A stretch of DNA of 64,000 nucleotides. Origin: Acidobacteriaceae bacterium. GTDB taxonomy: Bacteria > Acidobacteriota > Terriglobia > Terriglobales > Acidobacteriaceae. The notes beneath the pieces are model-generated. The model ran no database searches. It saw only the letters and a list, made by a program, of their open reading frames with translations, and had not been told where the DNA came from. A program made the translations under genes and the position numbers. The number at the start of each line of letters is the position of its first letter. Positions within the stretch are counted from its first letter, which is position 1. This document shows positions 33,956 through 42,502 of the stretch, in pieces. The stretch spans positions 62,001 to 126,000 of the forward strand of contig JAPWKG010000027.1 of NCBI GenBank assembly GCA_028283625.1. Reading direction: 5' to 3'.

Positions 33956-34255
33956 TTATTCCACGTTAATTAAGAAATCTCGCATAGTATCCGGGTGAAA
34001 AACTGTATGGGTTTTCACGTTTGCCAAGAATTTTTCAGGTAGGAAGGTTATTCCATTCAAAACCAAAAGCACTCCAAGTGCAGTGAGCCAATCGCGTTTT
34101 GTGAGACGCGAGTGCGCTAAAACAAAGACTCCCGATAGAAAGAGCGGTAGAAAGCCTATCAGGACAGTAAAAAACTGGTTAGTCCTGCCTAGTTTGTACC
34201 AGTTGTAATCATAGGAAGTGTGTACAGGAATCTGGATATGGTAAGGACGCGGCAT
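33956..34255 (-). CDS. Small membrane protein of unknown function
   Basis: The 99-residue frame has two clear TM helices (FTVLIGFLPLFLSGVFVLA and DWLTALGVLLVLNGITFL) with an aromatic N-terminal extension (PYHIQIPVHTSYDYNWYKLG). The regular hydrophobic pattern makes a real gene likely. The family is unknown. It lies between the mobile remnants and the hemolysin III gene on the same strand as the latter. Confidence 0.45.
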   Translation of the reverse strand: MPRPYHIQIPVHTSYDYNWYKLGRTNQFFTVLIGFLPLFLSGVFVLAHSRLTKRDWLTALGVLLVLNGITFLPEKFLANVKTHTVFHPDTMRDFLINVE

Positions 34256-34361
34256 AGACCTGAGCAGGTGATGAATCAGCTGCGCCGAGTGAACGTGTCT
34301 ATCACGCCCGGGAAGACTAAACCAACAACTTTCCGCCCCGTGGTTCAGCCCAAAAGGTCAA

Positions 34362-35009
34362 TCAACGGATGTACTTATGGGGAACCACGTACAGAAGCAC
34401 TGCAAAGTAATGAAGAATACTGCCTGCGAGTACGAAGACGTGCCATAGAGCATGAAAGTAGCGCAGCCTGTCATAGGCGAAGAAGATAATCCCTATGGTG
34501 TATGCGAGTCCGCCTGCAGCGATCCAGAACATGCCATGCCAGCTAATGGCATGAATCAGCGGTCTGGCTGCGAAGACGATAAACCACCCCATAAAGAGGT
34601 AGATCGCAGCTGAGGCAACGGCAAACTTACCAAGAGCGACACTCTTGAATACTACGCCTGCAATTGCCAGTGACCACACAATGCTGAAGAGCCACCAGCC
34701 AAGTGTTCCGTGCAGAGAGACGAGGGTGAAGGGCGTGTATGTTCCTGCGATCAATAAGTAAATTGCAGAGTGGTCTAAAACCTGGAAGACATGACGAGCA
34801 CGCGTGCGTACCAAAGAATGGTAGAGGGTAGAGCAAAGATAGACCAGGATCAGAGATGCTGCGTAGATAGAGCAACTGACAACAGTCCAACTGCTCCCTC
34901 GCGTTGAGACTGCGATGAGGTAGGCTGCACCTGCTAAAGCTAATGCCGCTCCTACGCCGTGTGTAATGGCATTCGCTAGTATGTCGCCAAGCTTGTATTC
35001 CGACTGCAT
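34362..35009 (-). CDS. Hemolysin III/YqfA-type PAQR membrane protein
   Basis: A 215-residue, seven-TM protein of the PAQR superfamily. Conserved metal-site motifs are present: STLYHS in TM2, the DHSAIYLLIAGTYTPF block in TM3, and HALWHVFVLAGSILHYF at the C terminus with two His. In eukaryotes the superfamily includes adiponectin receptors with ceramidase activity; bacterial members help keep membrane lipid homeostasis, and the name hemolysin III is historical. Length is standard. It marks the return to ordinary chromosomal genes after the mobile remnants. Confidence 0.9.
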   Translation of the reverse strand: MQSEYKLGDILANAITHGVGAALALAGAAYLIAVSTRGSSWTVVSCSIYAASLILVYLCSTLYHSLVRTRARHVFQVLDHSAIYLLIAGTYTPFTLVSLHGTLGWWLFSIVWSLAIAGVVFKSVALGKFAVASAAIYLFMGWFIVFAARPLIHAISWHGMFWIAAGGLAYTIGIIFFAYDRLRYFHALWHVFVLAGSILHYFAVLLYVVPHKYIR

Positions 35010-35426
35010 CAGTTGATGATATTAGTCCTGCCAGACGTGTGCTTCCACTCACAGTGCAAATGGCCCTGTCGACCGCTAATGTTCGCTGTCGCACGGAGAA
35101 CATTCGTTCGCTTTCTCGATTTCGTAATGCGGTGGCGCTTCGTCGAGGTTGCCTGTCATCCGTGTGGCTGGCTGGGTCGCATTCTTGAACAGCCTTTCAG
35201 AGTGTCCATCAAAAATATTTATCAGCCAATGACCGAATTCTCGTAGAGCGTGACGCTATTCGCGGAGCATTCCAGCCGGAGTTTGGTCTAGTCTAATCGG
35301 ACTGAAGTGGTCGCATATTGGCGGGCGCGCAAACACTGCGTATGGCCTAGCCGAACTCTCAGCGGTGCTGACGCAGTATTCTCTTGCGTTTCTCGCTGAG
35401 ATGAATGGAAAGGTGTACTGATTTCT
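35010..35426. other. Divergent intergenic region before the TonB receptor
   Basis: About 417 bases between two divergent genes. Short frames here have no support. I see a loose inverted repeat, ACTGCGT (35335-35341) with ACGCAGT (35371-35377), upstream of the receptor. No clear Fur box (GATAATGATAATCATTATC-like) could be found by eye. Confidence 0.4.
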
Positions 35427-37796
35427 ATGTCTCATTCTCGTTGGCCAGCTGTATTGCTTACTTTTTGCAGCTTCATTTCCTCGAGCGCGTTTGCGCAAAA
35501 CGAAGCTCTTGAAGGAGCTGTGTCAGACCCAGCCGGAGCTCGAATTGGCGCGGCGACGCTCATCCTGCAGTGCCCCGAGGCGTCTCCTCTGCAGGCACAC
35601 TCCGATGCTCAGGGGCATTTCACGTTCCCTCGCTCTGGAGCGGGATGCACTCTGCAGGTAGCGGCGATTGGTTTTTCTACGATGACTGTACCCGTCGAGA
35701 GTCTTCACAACGGAAGTATCGTTCTGAGCGTGAAGCAGGTAAGCAACAGCGTTACTGTGAATGCTGATTCGGGCTATGTGGCTGTGGCATCCTCTACGGC
35801 AACAAAGACGGATACTCCCATTAGTGAAGTACCCCAGGAAATTTCCGTCGTCACACGTGATCAGATGGACGTTCAAGCATCGCAGTCGGTGCCCGAGGCT
35901 CTCCGATACAGCGTCGGTATGTTACCTGAGGTGCGCGGCATCAGTACCGGAGCGTACGAAGTTCTTACGGGACGAGGATTCCAGATGGAAGAGTATTTGG
36001 ATGGCATGCGTTTGCCAAACGCTGGTGCTGGATTTCTGGTTCCTTCCTTCGATCCATTTGATCTGCAGAGCATTGAAGTGCTGCACGGTCCCGCATCCGT
36101 GCTCTTCGGGCAGGCTTATCCGGCAGGTTTAGCGAACATGGTGAGCAAGCAACCCAGAGTTACACCCTTTGGACAAATTGACTTTACCCCCGGAAACTAT
36201 GACCGATTGCAGGGAGATTGGGACTTCGGCGGTCCGCTCGATAAGCGTAATCGCTTCCTCTATCGTGTGGTGGGATTGGCGCGACATACCTATCAGCAAG
36301 TAGATTTCGCAGAGCAAGAGCGATACATGCTGTCCCCGACGTTAAGCTGGCGGCCTGATGGAAAGACGTCCCTGACGGTATTGCTGAACTGGCAGTATGA
36401 CCCTCATGTTGGCTTCTATAACTTGCTGCCGGCATCAGGCACAGTCACGCCAAATCCAAACGGCATCATTCCAACCTCGTTTGATCCGGGAGACCCTGAT
36501 TTCGATAAGCACTCGCGGCGGCAGTACGCCGGTGGCTATCTGTTTTCCCGGGAGCTTGGTGCTGGATGGAATATTCAACAGAACTTCCGCTACTTTCATC
36601 TCGACGACAATTTTCAGAACATCTACACGGAAGATCTACGAGCAGATGGACGTACGATCGATCGCTATTCCTTTGTAAACAATGAACACATTGATGCCTA
36701 CACGCTGGATACTCATGCCGCAAAGACATTAAATCGTGCTGGCGTAAAACAGACGATCTTGATGGGTGTGGATTATCAAAGCCTTCCGTACGATGAGGCA
36801 TACGGCTTCGATTTCACCAATTTTCCTACGCAGGATATCTTCTCCCCGAAGTATGGTGCTTCAGTCGCCATACCCTCGTATGCGGGGGATGATGTTGTGA
36901 AGTATCACCAGACAGGCGTGTACGGACAGGACCAGCTTCAGTGGAAGCGTCTTGCATTGACCCTTGGTGGCCGTGAAGATTGGACTCGCACTCATGGCGT
37001 GGATAAGGTGAGCGGTGATTCGGAAGGGGACCAATCCAATCACGCATTTACTGGTCGCGCCGGACTTGTATACCTAGCGGGACATGGAATCAGTCCTTAC
37101 TACTCGTACTCCACTTCGTTTCAACCGCAGATCGGAACCGATCAGCATGGGAATACCTTTAACCCGACGACCGGAGAACAGCACGAGGCTGGTATTAAGT
37201 ACCAGCCGGGAAACTTCAATGGTTTCTTCACTCTTTCTGTCTACGATTTGAACGAACATAACGTTTTGACAACCGATCCCTCGAACGTGAACTTTAGTGT
37301 TCAGGCTGGGGCAGTTCGTTCACGCGGTATGGATCTTGATGCCCATGCGAACCTGGCTCAAGGGCTTAGCGTGATCGCCGGGTATAGCTTGCTGCAAAAC
37401 ATGGTGACCGATGCAAACAACCCTCAAAATAATTTGAGCATCACGAAGGGCAAGGCGATCTACGGCACTCCGCGTAACCAACTGTCGTTTTGGACGGACT
37501 ACGCTCCGCAGGTCCGTGTTGCGCATGGGGTAAATCCTGGCGGAGGTGTTCGTTTTGTTGGACGTACCTTTGGCGATGATGCGAACAGCTTTACTGTTCC
37601 TTCCTCCACACTCGTTGACGCAATGGCTCGGTATAGCCTGCCGGGTATTGGATCGGAGAAATATCACTGGCAGCTTTCAATCAATGCCACCAACATTACG
37701 GATAAGCGTTATGTGAGCGCCTGCTTGAGTGCCTCTGCGGGATGTTTCTATGGCCAGCGCCGTAACATTCTCGGCACTGTGGGGATGAAATGGTAG
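35427..37796 (+). CDS. TonB-dependent siderophore receptor
   Basis: The 789-residue outer-membrane receptor has a signal peptide ending SSAFAQ. An N-terminal carboxypeptidase-regulatory-like domain (residues 27-105, EGAVSDPAGARIGAATL) is followed by a TonB-box and plug region from about 125 (ISEVPQEISVVTRDQMD ... VPEALRYSVGMLPEVRG) and a 22-strand barrel ending in the signature GTVGMKW. The plug sequence VRGISTGAYEVLTGRGF and SIEVLHGPASVLFGQAYPAGLANMVSK place it with FhuA-like ferric-siderophore receptors. It starts an iron-uptake operon with the PepSY-type protein and a small membrane protein. The ligand is unknown and no siderophore synthesis genes are in the window. Confidence 0.92.
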   Translation: MSHSRWPAVLLTFCSFISSSAFAQNEALEGAVSDPAGARIGAATLILQCPEASPLQAHSDAQGHFTFPRSGAGCTLQVAAIGFSTMTVPVESLHNGSIVLSVKQVSNSVTVNADSGYVAVASSTATKTDTPISEVPQEISVVTRDQMDVQASQSVPEALRYSVGMLPEVRGISTGAYEVLTGRGFQMEEYLDGMRLPNAGAGFLVPSFDPFDLQSIEVLHGPASVLFGQAYPAGLANMVSKQPRVTPFGQIDFTPGNYDRLQGDWDFGGPLDKRNRFLYRVVGLARHTYQQVDFAEQERYMLSPTLSWRPDGKTSLTVLLNWQYDPHVGFYNLLPASGTVTPNPNGIIPTSFDPGDPDFDKHSRRQYAGGYLFSRELGAGWNIQQNFRYFHLDDNFQNIYTEDLRADGRTIDRYSFVNNEHIDAYTLDTHAAKTLNRAGVKQTILMGVDYQSLPYDEAYGFDFTNFPTQDIFSPKYGASVAIPSYAGDDVVKYHQTGVYGQDQLQWKRLALTLGGREDWTRTHGVDKVSGDSEGDQSNHAFTGRAGLVYLAGHGISPYYSYSTSFQPQIGTDQHGNTFNPTTGEQHEAGIKYQPGNFNGFFTLSVYDLNEHNVLTTDPSNVNFSVQAGAVRSRGMDLDAHANLAQGLSVIAGYSLLQNMVTDANNPQNNLSITKGKAIYGTPRNQLSFWTDYAPQVRVAHGVNPGGGVRFVGRTFGDDANSFTVPSSTLVDAMARYSLPGIGSEKYHWQLSINATNITDKRYVSACLSASAGCFYGQRRNILGTVGMKW

Positions 37797-37857
37797 GGCA
37801 TCTCTCTCTCTATCTTGATTCGGTCAGTGCAGTGATCCAGCGATGGACGGGGAAGGT

Positions 37858-39021
37858 ATGCTCTTCTTGAGTTTTGTTCGTCCTCAGACGATACGTGCCT
37901 GGTACAAACTGCATAAGTGGTCAAGTCTCGTATGCACGCTACTGCTTTTAGTGGCGTGCATTACCGGACTTCCTCTTGTGTTCATGGATGAGCTTATGGA
38001 TTTGACTCAACCCCATGAGCATCCTGTTGTAGTTGCAGCTGGAACACCAACTGTCAGTCTTGACGATTTAGTGCGTCGCACTCAATTGCTTCACCCGACT
38101 CTGCGGCCCTATGCCATAGGTTTTGACGAAGATGAACCGCGGGTTTTCGTTACGATGACCAAGACGCAGAACCCAAAGTCTTCATTGGACTTTCATGCAG
38201 TCCCATACGATATCCACACTGGAAAAGAACTCAAGCAGCCGCAGTTCGGAGGGTCCTATTTAGATCTGCTCTTTCGCATGCATCGTGAACTATTTCTTGG
38301 GTTATCAGGTGAACTGTTGATGGGGGTCATGGCATTGTCGTTCATTCTCGCGCTCATCTCAGGAGCCCTGGTCTATGGTCCTTTTATGCGACGTTTAGAT
38401 TTCGGGACCTATCGCAAGAACTCTTCTCTCCGAGTGCGTTGGTTTGATTTGCATAACCTGCTTGGCATCGTCACCCTATCTTGGGCGATGGTTGTTGGCA
38501 TAACAGGTGCAATGAATTCTGCTTCTTCGCCGCTCTTTGCTTTGTGGCGGGCTCAAACGCTTCCAGCCTTGTTGGCTCCTTATCATGGCCAACGGGCGCC
38601 GCAGAAATATTCTTCCATCGATCAAGCCGTTGAGAACACGACGAACGCATTGCCTCAAATGGAAATAACGTCTGTTCTGCTGCCCAATGAAATTGTAGGT
38701 TCTCCAAGGCACTTTGTTGTTTGGACAAAAGGGAGAACAGCTTTAACGGAGAAGCTGTTTACGCCGGTTCTTGTGGATGCATCGACCAGCCAGATAAGCC
38801 TGATAAGACCACTTCCTTGGTATCTTCGACTTTTAGAGATGTCTAGGCCGTTGCATTTTGGCGATTATGGAGGGATGCCCTTAAAGATTTTGTGGGCATT
38901 GTTTGACCTCGCTGTAATCTTGCTTCTCGTGAGTGGTATTGTGCTGTGGTTTACTCGAAGAAAGCGACCCATTGAAGATGCGCTAGACCAGCTATTGCAG
39001 AGACAGGCTCATGGTGCTTAA
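37858..39021 (+). CDS. PepSY-associated inner-membrane protein (PiuB-like, iron uptake)
   Basis: A 387-residue protein with four TM helices and large periplasmic loops. The N terminus RAWYKLHKWSSLVCTLLLLVA has the conserved His of the family; HREL and WFDLHNLLGIVTLSWAMVVGITGAMN are the two other typical blocks, and the C-terminal helix is followed by WFTRRKR. Such proteins accompany ferric-siderophore receptors and are thought to reduce or release iron in the periplasm. GGGGAAGG just before the ATG at 37858 suggests this start; an in-frame ATG at 37843 is the alternative. Confidence 0.85.
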   Translation: MLFLSFVRPQTIRAWYKLHKWSSLVCTLLLLVACITGLPLVFMDELMDLTQPHEHPVVVAAGTPTVSLDDLVRRTQLLHPTLRPYAIGFDEDEPRVFVTMTKTQNPKSSLDFHAVPYDIHTGKELKQPQFGGSYLDLLFRMHRELFLGLSGELLMGVMALSFILALISGALVYGPFMRRLDFGTYRKNSSLRVRWFDLHNLLGIVTLSWAMVVGITGAMNSASSPLFALWRAQTLPALLAPYHGQRAPQKYSSIDQAVENTTNALPQMEITSVLLPNEIVGSPRHFVVWTKGRTALTEKLFTPVLVDASTSQISLIRPLPWYLRLLEMSRPLHFGDYGGMPLKILWALFDLAVILLLVSGIVLWFTRRKRPIEDALDQLLQRQAHGA

Positions 39022-39215
39022 TGAATAGAGAGTTTTCATTTCGAAAAGTCTATGGTGCTGCTTTTGTAATCACTGTCATAACGATGTACGGACTGCTAGC
39101 CGGGCTGCTTGGAGACGGTGTATGGGATGTGCAGTCATGGGTTGCACTCTCGATTCCATTGTTCGTTGTGCTCTGGAAAATATGGTGCGCGAAGAAATCC
39201 AGTCATTCTGACTAG
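39021..39215 (+). CDS. Small two-helix membrane protein of the iron-uptake operon
   Basis: A 64-residue protein with two TM helices (AAFVITVITMYGLLAGLLG and VALSIPLFVVLWKIW). Its ATG overlaps the stop of the PepSY-type gene (TAATG), so it is translationally coupled. Small helical proteins of this size commonly follow PepSY genes in TonB-linked iron clusters. The precise role is unknown. Confidence 0.75.
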   Translation: MNREFSFRKVYGAAFVITVITMYGLLAGLLGDGVWDVQSWVALSIPLFVVLWKIWCAKKSSHSD

Positions 39216-39235
39216 ACCGATACTTCCATTTCTGC

Positions 39236-39317
39236 AGGCGTTCCTTCGAGGAGTAAAGAGGGAACGCCTATGCGTTTTCCGCGCTTTTCTTTCTGGCCAT
39301 CGCAGGAAAGAAAAGCG
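39236..39317. terminator. Two hairpins between convergent genes
   Basis: AGGCGTTCC (39236-39244) pairs with GGAACGCCT (39261-39269). Immediately after, CGCTTTTCTTTC (39282-39293) pairs with GAAAGAAAAGCG (39306-39317) in a perfect 12-pair stem. They lie between the 3' ends of the iron operon and the oxalate-side porin operon. T-runs after the stems are weak. Confidence 0.55.
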
Positions 39318-39389
39318 TGCATCATGATGGGATGTACGCATTATGAGCAGAGGTTTCGAAACGCGAACTTAGATTCGCTGAGGTGCTTA

Positions 39390-40778
39390 TCATTTGGAGT
39401 GCTTGTCTTTTTCCACTTCAAGGCGGCCATCGCTTGCCTTGTCGAGCTTAAAGCGATACGTGAGCTGCAGAAACGCAATCGTTTCAGGTGCGCCGTGCTT
39501 TGAACTCGTCATTACGTAGCCCGGGAAGAAATGACCAATTCCTGTATTTGTTACGAAGGACTCTGACCAAACGTGCTTAAAGGATAAGTCTAGCCCTGTA
39601 CCGATGCCATCCTGCAAGAAACCACTGCTCGGAGCTCCAAAGGTCTTTGTTCCACCGCTAGCGTATATGCCATCACCTGTTGTGGCGAGATGTAGAGATT
39701 CTGCTTGCAGAGCAAAGAGCATATTGGGACGAGGAGCTAGCGTAAAGTTCAGCCTGTTCTGCTTGATGTTCTGAAAGCCAAAAAGATCAACCAGTCCGAA
39801 TGCATTGTGGTTACTCGGGTACTGTTGGTCATATGTGCTTATTCGTGACGCGTTTGTGTGAGCATTGCCGGTTGCGTAGTCGTACTCGTATTCGATGTGT
39901 GGTCTACCAGAATGGTGAGAGGCAACCCAGCCAAATCGTATGATGGCTGATCCTGCATGGATTGAATCATTACTGTAGCTGCCGCGCTGCAGGTCCGCCA
40001 TGCCGGAAGTATCGAAACCGACGGGTAGTTTTGAATCCCAATGGAGGCCTGGAGTCACTTCTGTTTCTGTACCGTAAATGCCCTGCTGGCTAAGGACACG
40101 TGGTTCTGCACGTATCAGAACGAAGGGTTGCACAACCGTATGAGGTATGAGCGTTGCAATGTTGCCTTCAACGCCGTGAAAGGTTAGACCAGCACCGTGA
40201 GTGTCAAGACTGGTGGGGTGGACAAGCACTACGGATGTAGAGAAGATGTCTACCGTATTTTTTTGCCCTAAACGAAGGTCAAAGCCGTCCCATGTACGGC
40301 TGGTATTGGTCCAATCGCTAATACCGACAACGCGCTCATCACCGAACTTCAGCTCCTGGCGGCCAGCAAAGAAGTGTACGTTTTTTGTGTGAAGATCAAG
40401 ATATCCTTGTCGCAAGTCGAATGCATCGCGCTGATTTGCCGCAACATCTCGCAAGGGAAGACCTAAAGCATGCGCGTCCTGAAACTGCATGTAAGCGGTA
40501 AGCCAGGAGACAGGACGCGCTGTAAGGCCACCGCGCACGCGTGTTAGTTCGTAGAGCCTATCTTTGCCTGATACATAATTCAGGGCGGTTTGCTCTTCCG
40601 TGCGCCCGCGGATTTCCATGTCAAATGTGACCCACTTAGGCCAGGGGTCCCAGGTCAGTGGTTTGACTTTTTCAACGCCCATTTTTCGTGGGTACATCTC
40701 TCGCTGTGCACCTGCATAGGTTGAGCTCATAGCGCACAGCATCAAGGGAGCAAACAAGAAAAATGCAATCTTTTTCAT
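39390..40778 (-). CDS. Outer-membrane porin, alginate-export (AlgE)-like
   Basis: The 462-residue protein has a signal peptide ending STYAGA and a beta-barrel of the alginate export domain type. Supporting blocks are WVTFDMEIRGRTEEQ, LTRVRGGLTARPVSWLTAYMQFQDAHALG, FDLRQGYLDLHTKNVHFFAGRQELKFGDERVVG and a terminal aromatic-rich strand pattern (LQLTYRFKLD). Such barrels form substrate-selective pores for anionic solutes. It is the last gene of a four-gene minus-strand operon with a DUF1275 protein, a Pta-like enzyme and a CoA-transferase, next to frc-oxc, so oxalate or another small dicarboxylate is a reasonable but unproven substrate. Confidence 0.75.
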   Translation of the reverse strand: MKKIAFFLFAPLMLCAMSSTYAGAQREMYPRKMGVEKVKPLTWDPWPKWVTFDMEIRGRTEEQTALNYVSGKDRLYELTRVRGGLTARPVSWLTAYMQFQDAHALGLPLRDVAANQRDAFDLRQGYLDLHTKNVHFFAGRQELKFGDERVVGISDWTNTSRTWDGFDLRLGQKNTVDIFSTSVVLVHPTSLDTHGAGLTFHGVEGNIATLIPHTVVQPFVLIRAEPRVLSQQGIYGTETEVTPGLHWDSKLPVGFDTSGMADLQRGSYSNDSIHAGSAIIRFGWVASHHSGRPHIEYEYDYATGNAHTNASRISTYDQQYPSNHNAFGLVDLFGFQNIKQNRLNFTLAPRPNMLFALQAESLHLATTGDGIYASGGTKTFGAPSSGFLQDGIGTGLDLSFKHVWSESFVTNTGIGHFFPGYVMTSSKHGAPETIAFLQLTYRFKLDKASDGRLEVEKDKHSK

Positions 40779-41527
40779 TGAGCAACACCTGCTGGAGTAT
40801 CCGAGTGGCTAAGAAAGGCAAGAAGTAGGAGTGCAAAGCATGGAGGGACCAGTGCATATTCCTCCAGGCGATGAATCAACATGCCGGATAGCCCTGCACC
40901 GAGCAGAAAGCCAAACCAGATACTTCCGTCAATCAAAGCACGTGCCCAATGCGAATCTGTATTGCTTTGAGCGTCTTTGAGCGGTTCTTGAGCAAGTGCA
41001 GAGTACAGGTGTCCTCCAATTCTGCTCAACGTCCCCGTCATGAACGTCAGGCTGACGGCCTCGGCTCCTACCTTGGAAAGAGCAGGATTGAGCATACCCA
41101 TCGCTATGCTCAGAATCATGATGGCGCTGTAATCGTGATAACTGTGGTGGGGGTGTAAGAGAACAACTCCACCGATCATGATGCCAATCAGTCCAAAGAG
41201 AATTCTGTGAGAGTGATTGTGCACTTTGCTCGTGACCGCGTTACCGAAAATGCTTCCTATAACAAAGGAGAGAATCGCGAGAACCGAGGGAATCGCCAGT
41301 GAAAACTTAGCTTGCCCACTATGCACGCCAGCAAGGGTGCTATTGCCACTCATAAACGAGACGTAGGTTCCTAAGACCAAAAGGCCATAACCGTCAAGAT
41401 ATCCTGCAACAAGAGCAAGACATGCGCCTAAGATGCGTCCGCTCCTGACCTTTTGAGCGTATGCAGAGTTTCTTATCTGCGCGCTGTCTACATGATTGAG
41501 CGAGGATAATGCTTGTTTGGTGATCAT
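40775..41527 (-). CDS. DUF1275/YoaK-family membrane protein (candidate oxalate-cluster transporter)
   Basis: A 250-residue protein with about six TM helices. Family marks are ACLALVAGYLDGYGLLVLGTYVSFMSGNST near the N terminus and NPALSKVGAEAVSLTFMTGTLSRIG in the middle. The function of DUF1275 is not established. The stop overlaps the ATG of the porin gene (ATGA), which implies that the two are made together. Ribosome site AAGGG points to the ATG at 41527; an ATG at 41533 is in frame. Within an oxalate gene cluster lacking an OxlT-like antiporter, this is the only inner-membrane protein, making it a carrier candidate. Confidence 0.8.
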   Translation of the reverse strand: MITKQALSSLNHVDSAQIRNSAYAQKVRSGRILGACLALVAGYLDGYGLLVLGTYVSFMSGNSTLAGVHSGQAKFSLAIPSVLAILSFVIGSIFGNAVTSKVHNHSHRILFGLIGIMIGGVVLLHPHHSYHDYSAIMILSIAMGMLNPALSKVGAEAVSLTFMTGTLSRIGGHLYSALAQEPLKDAQSNTDSHWARALIDGSIWFGFLLGAGLSGMLIHRLEEYALVPPCFALLLLAFLSHSDTPAGVAQ

Positions 41528-41537
41528 GCCCATTCCC

Positions 41538-42476
41538 TTATGCTGCAGAGTGCCTAGTGATCAGCACGGCAGCGGCTGCTGAAGTTAGTCGGCTCTTTGC
41601 ACTATCTGCGCGGCTTGTAAGGATCATGGGTACGCTAGCTCCAAGAACGACACCAGCTGCCTCTGCATTTCCGTGCCAGCAAAACTGCTTTGCCAGCATG
41701 TTTCCTGATTCAAGATCAGGAACGACCATAACGTCAGCTCTTCCGGCAACCTCAGAATCGATTGCTTTAATTTGTGCCGCCTCGGGAATCATTGCGTCGT
41801 CGTAGGCGAGAGGGCCATCAAGTATGCCTCCTACGATTTGTTTTCTCTGCGCCATTTTGCATAAGGCCGCAGCGTCTAGAGTTGAGACAATCTTCGGATT
41901 AATTGTTTCGATAGCGGAAAGCAGAGCAACGCGAGGATGAGGAATCCCTATGGCATGGGCCAGATCGATCGCGTTCTGAACGATATCGATCTTTTCTTCC
42001 AGCTTGGGATAGATATTGATTGCTGCATCCGTGAGAATCAATGGTCGTTCGAACTCCGGTGAGTCTAGTACAAAGGCATGACTAATTCGACGCTGCGTCC
42101 TCAAGCCACTTTCTGCAGACATGGCAGGCTGCAAAAAAACATCAGAGTGCAGGCTTCCTTTCATGAGGATCTGACAGTGACCGTCATGGCATAGAGCAAC
42201 CCCTTTTCGGGCAGCGTCCAGTGCGTCCTTGGCCTCGATAACCTTGAAGGGTGAGATGTCGACCTTCAGTTCAGCTGCAAGCTTGTACAGCTCTTTTGGG
42301 GGAGCAATAAGCTGTGGGCTGATCAGGCCTGCCTTTGCGGCTTCACTCGCACCTAAAAGTGCAACATCGCTGAGTGGATAGACCACCGCTGTCGGAGTAG
42401 GTGGGTGATGAAGAGCCTGCTTCATCAAACGATCAAAGATAAGATGATGTGTTCTGCTTTTCTTTTCAAAAACCAT
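41538..42476 (-). CDS. Phosphate acetyl/butyryltransferase-family enzyme
   Basis: A 312-residue protein of the Pta/Ptb fold, which interconverts acyl-CoA plus phosphate with acyl phosphate plus CoA. Typical features are PLSDVALLGASEAAKAGLISPQLI near the N terminus, HCQILMKGSLHSDVFLQ, LILTDAAINIYPKLEEKIDIVQNAI, and the C-terminal VVPDLESGNMLAKQF and GASVPMILTSRADSAKSRLTSAA. It lacks the MaoC domain of the fused hydratase/Pta form. Substrate specificity (acetyl or longer) is open. It lies between the DUF1275 gene (10 bases) and a class III CoA-transferase (26 bases) and could supply acyl-CoA for oxalate activation from acyl phosphate. Confidence 0.88.
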   Translation of the reverse strand: MVFEKKSRTHHLIFDRLMKQALHHPPTPTAVVYPLSDVALLGASEAAKAGLISPQLIAPPKELYKLAAELKVDISPFKVIEAKDALDAARKGVALCHDGHCQILMKGSLHSDVFLQPAMSAESGLRTQRRISHAFVLDSPEFERPLILTDAAINIYPKLEEKIDIVQNAIDLAHAIGIPHPRVALLSAIETINPKIVSTLDAAALCKMAQRKQIVGGILDGPLAYDDAMIPEAAQIKAIDSEVAGRADVMVVPDLESGNMLAKQFCWHGNAEAAGVVLGASVPMILTSRADSAKSRLTSAAAAVLITRHSAA

Positions 42477-42502
42477 GCAGGATATCCAGGAAGGTTGAAT
42501 TG

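Noticed and set aside
35013-35246. 77-codon plus-strand frame upstream of the TonB receptor
   Set aside because: No ribosome site, no family features, and it lies in a divergent promoter region.
30813-35426. Second copy of the tRNA-Glu 3' end as an attachment repeat
   Set aside because: I scanned the region for the T-arm and acceptor sequence and found none.
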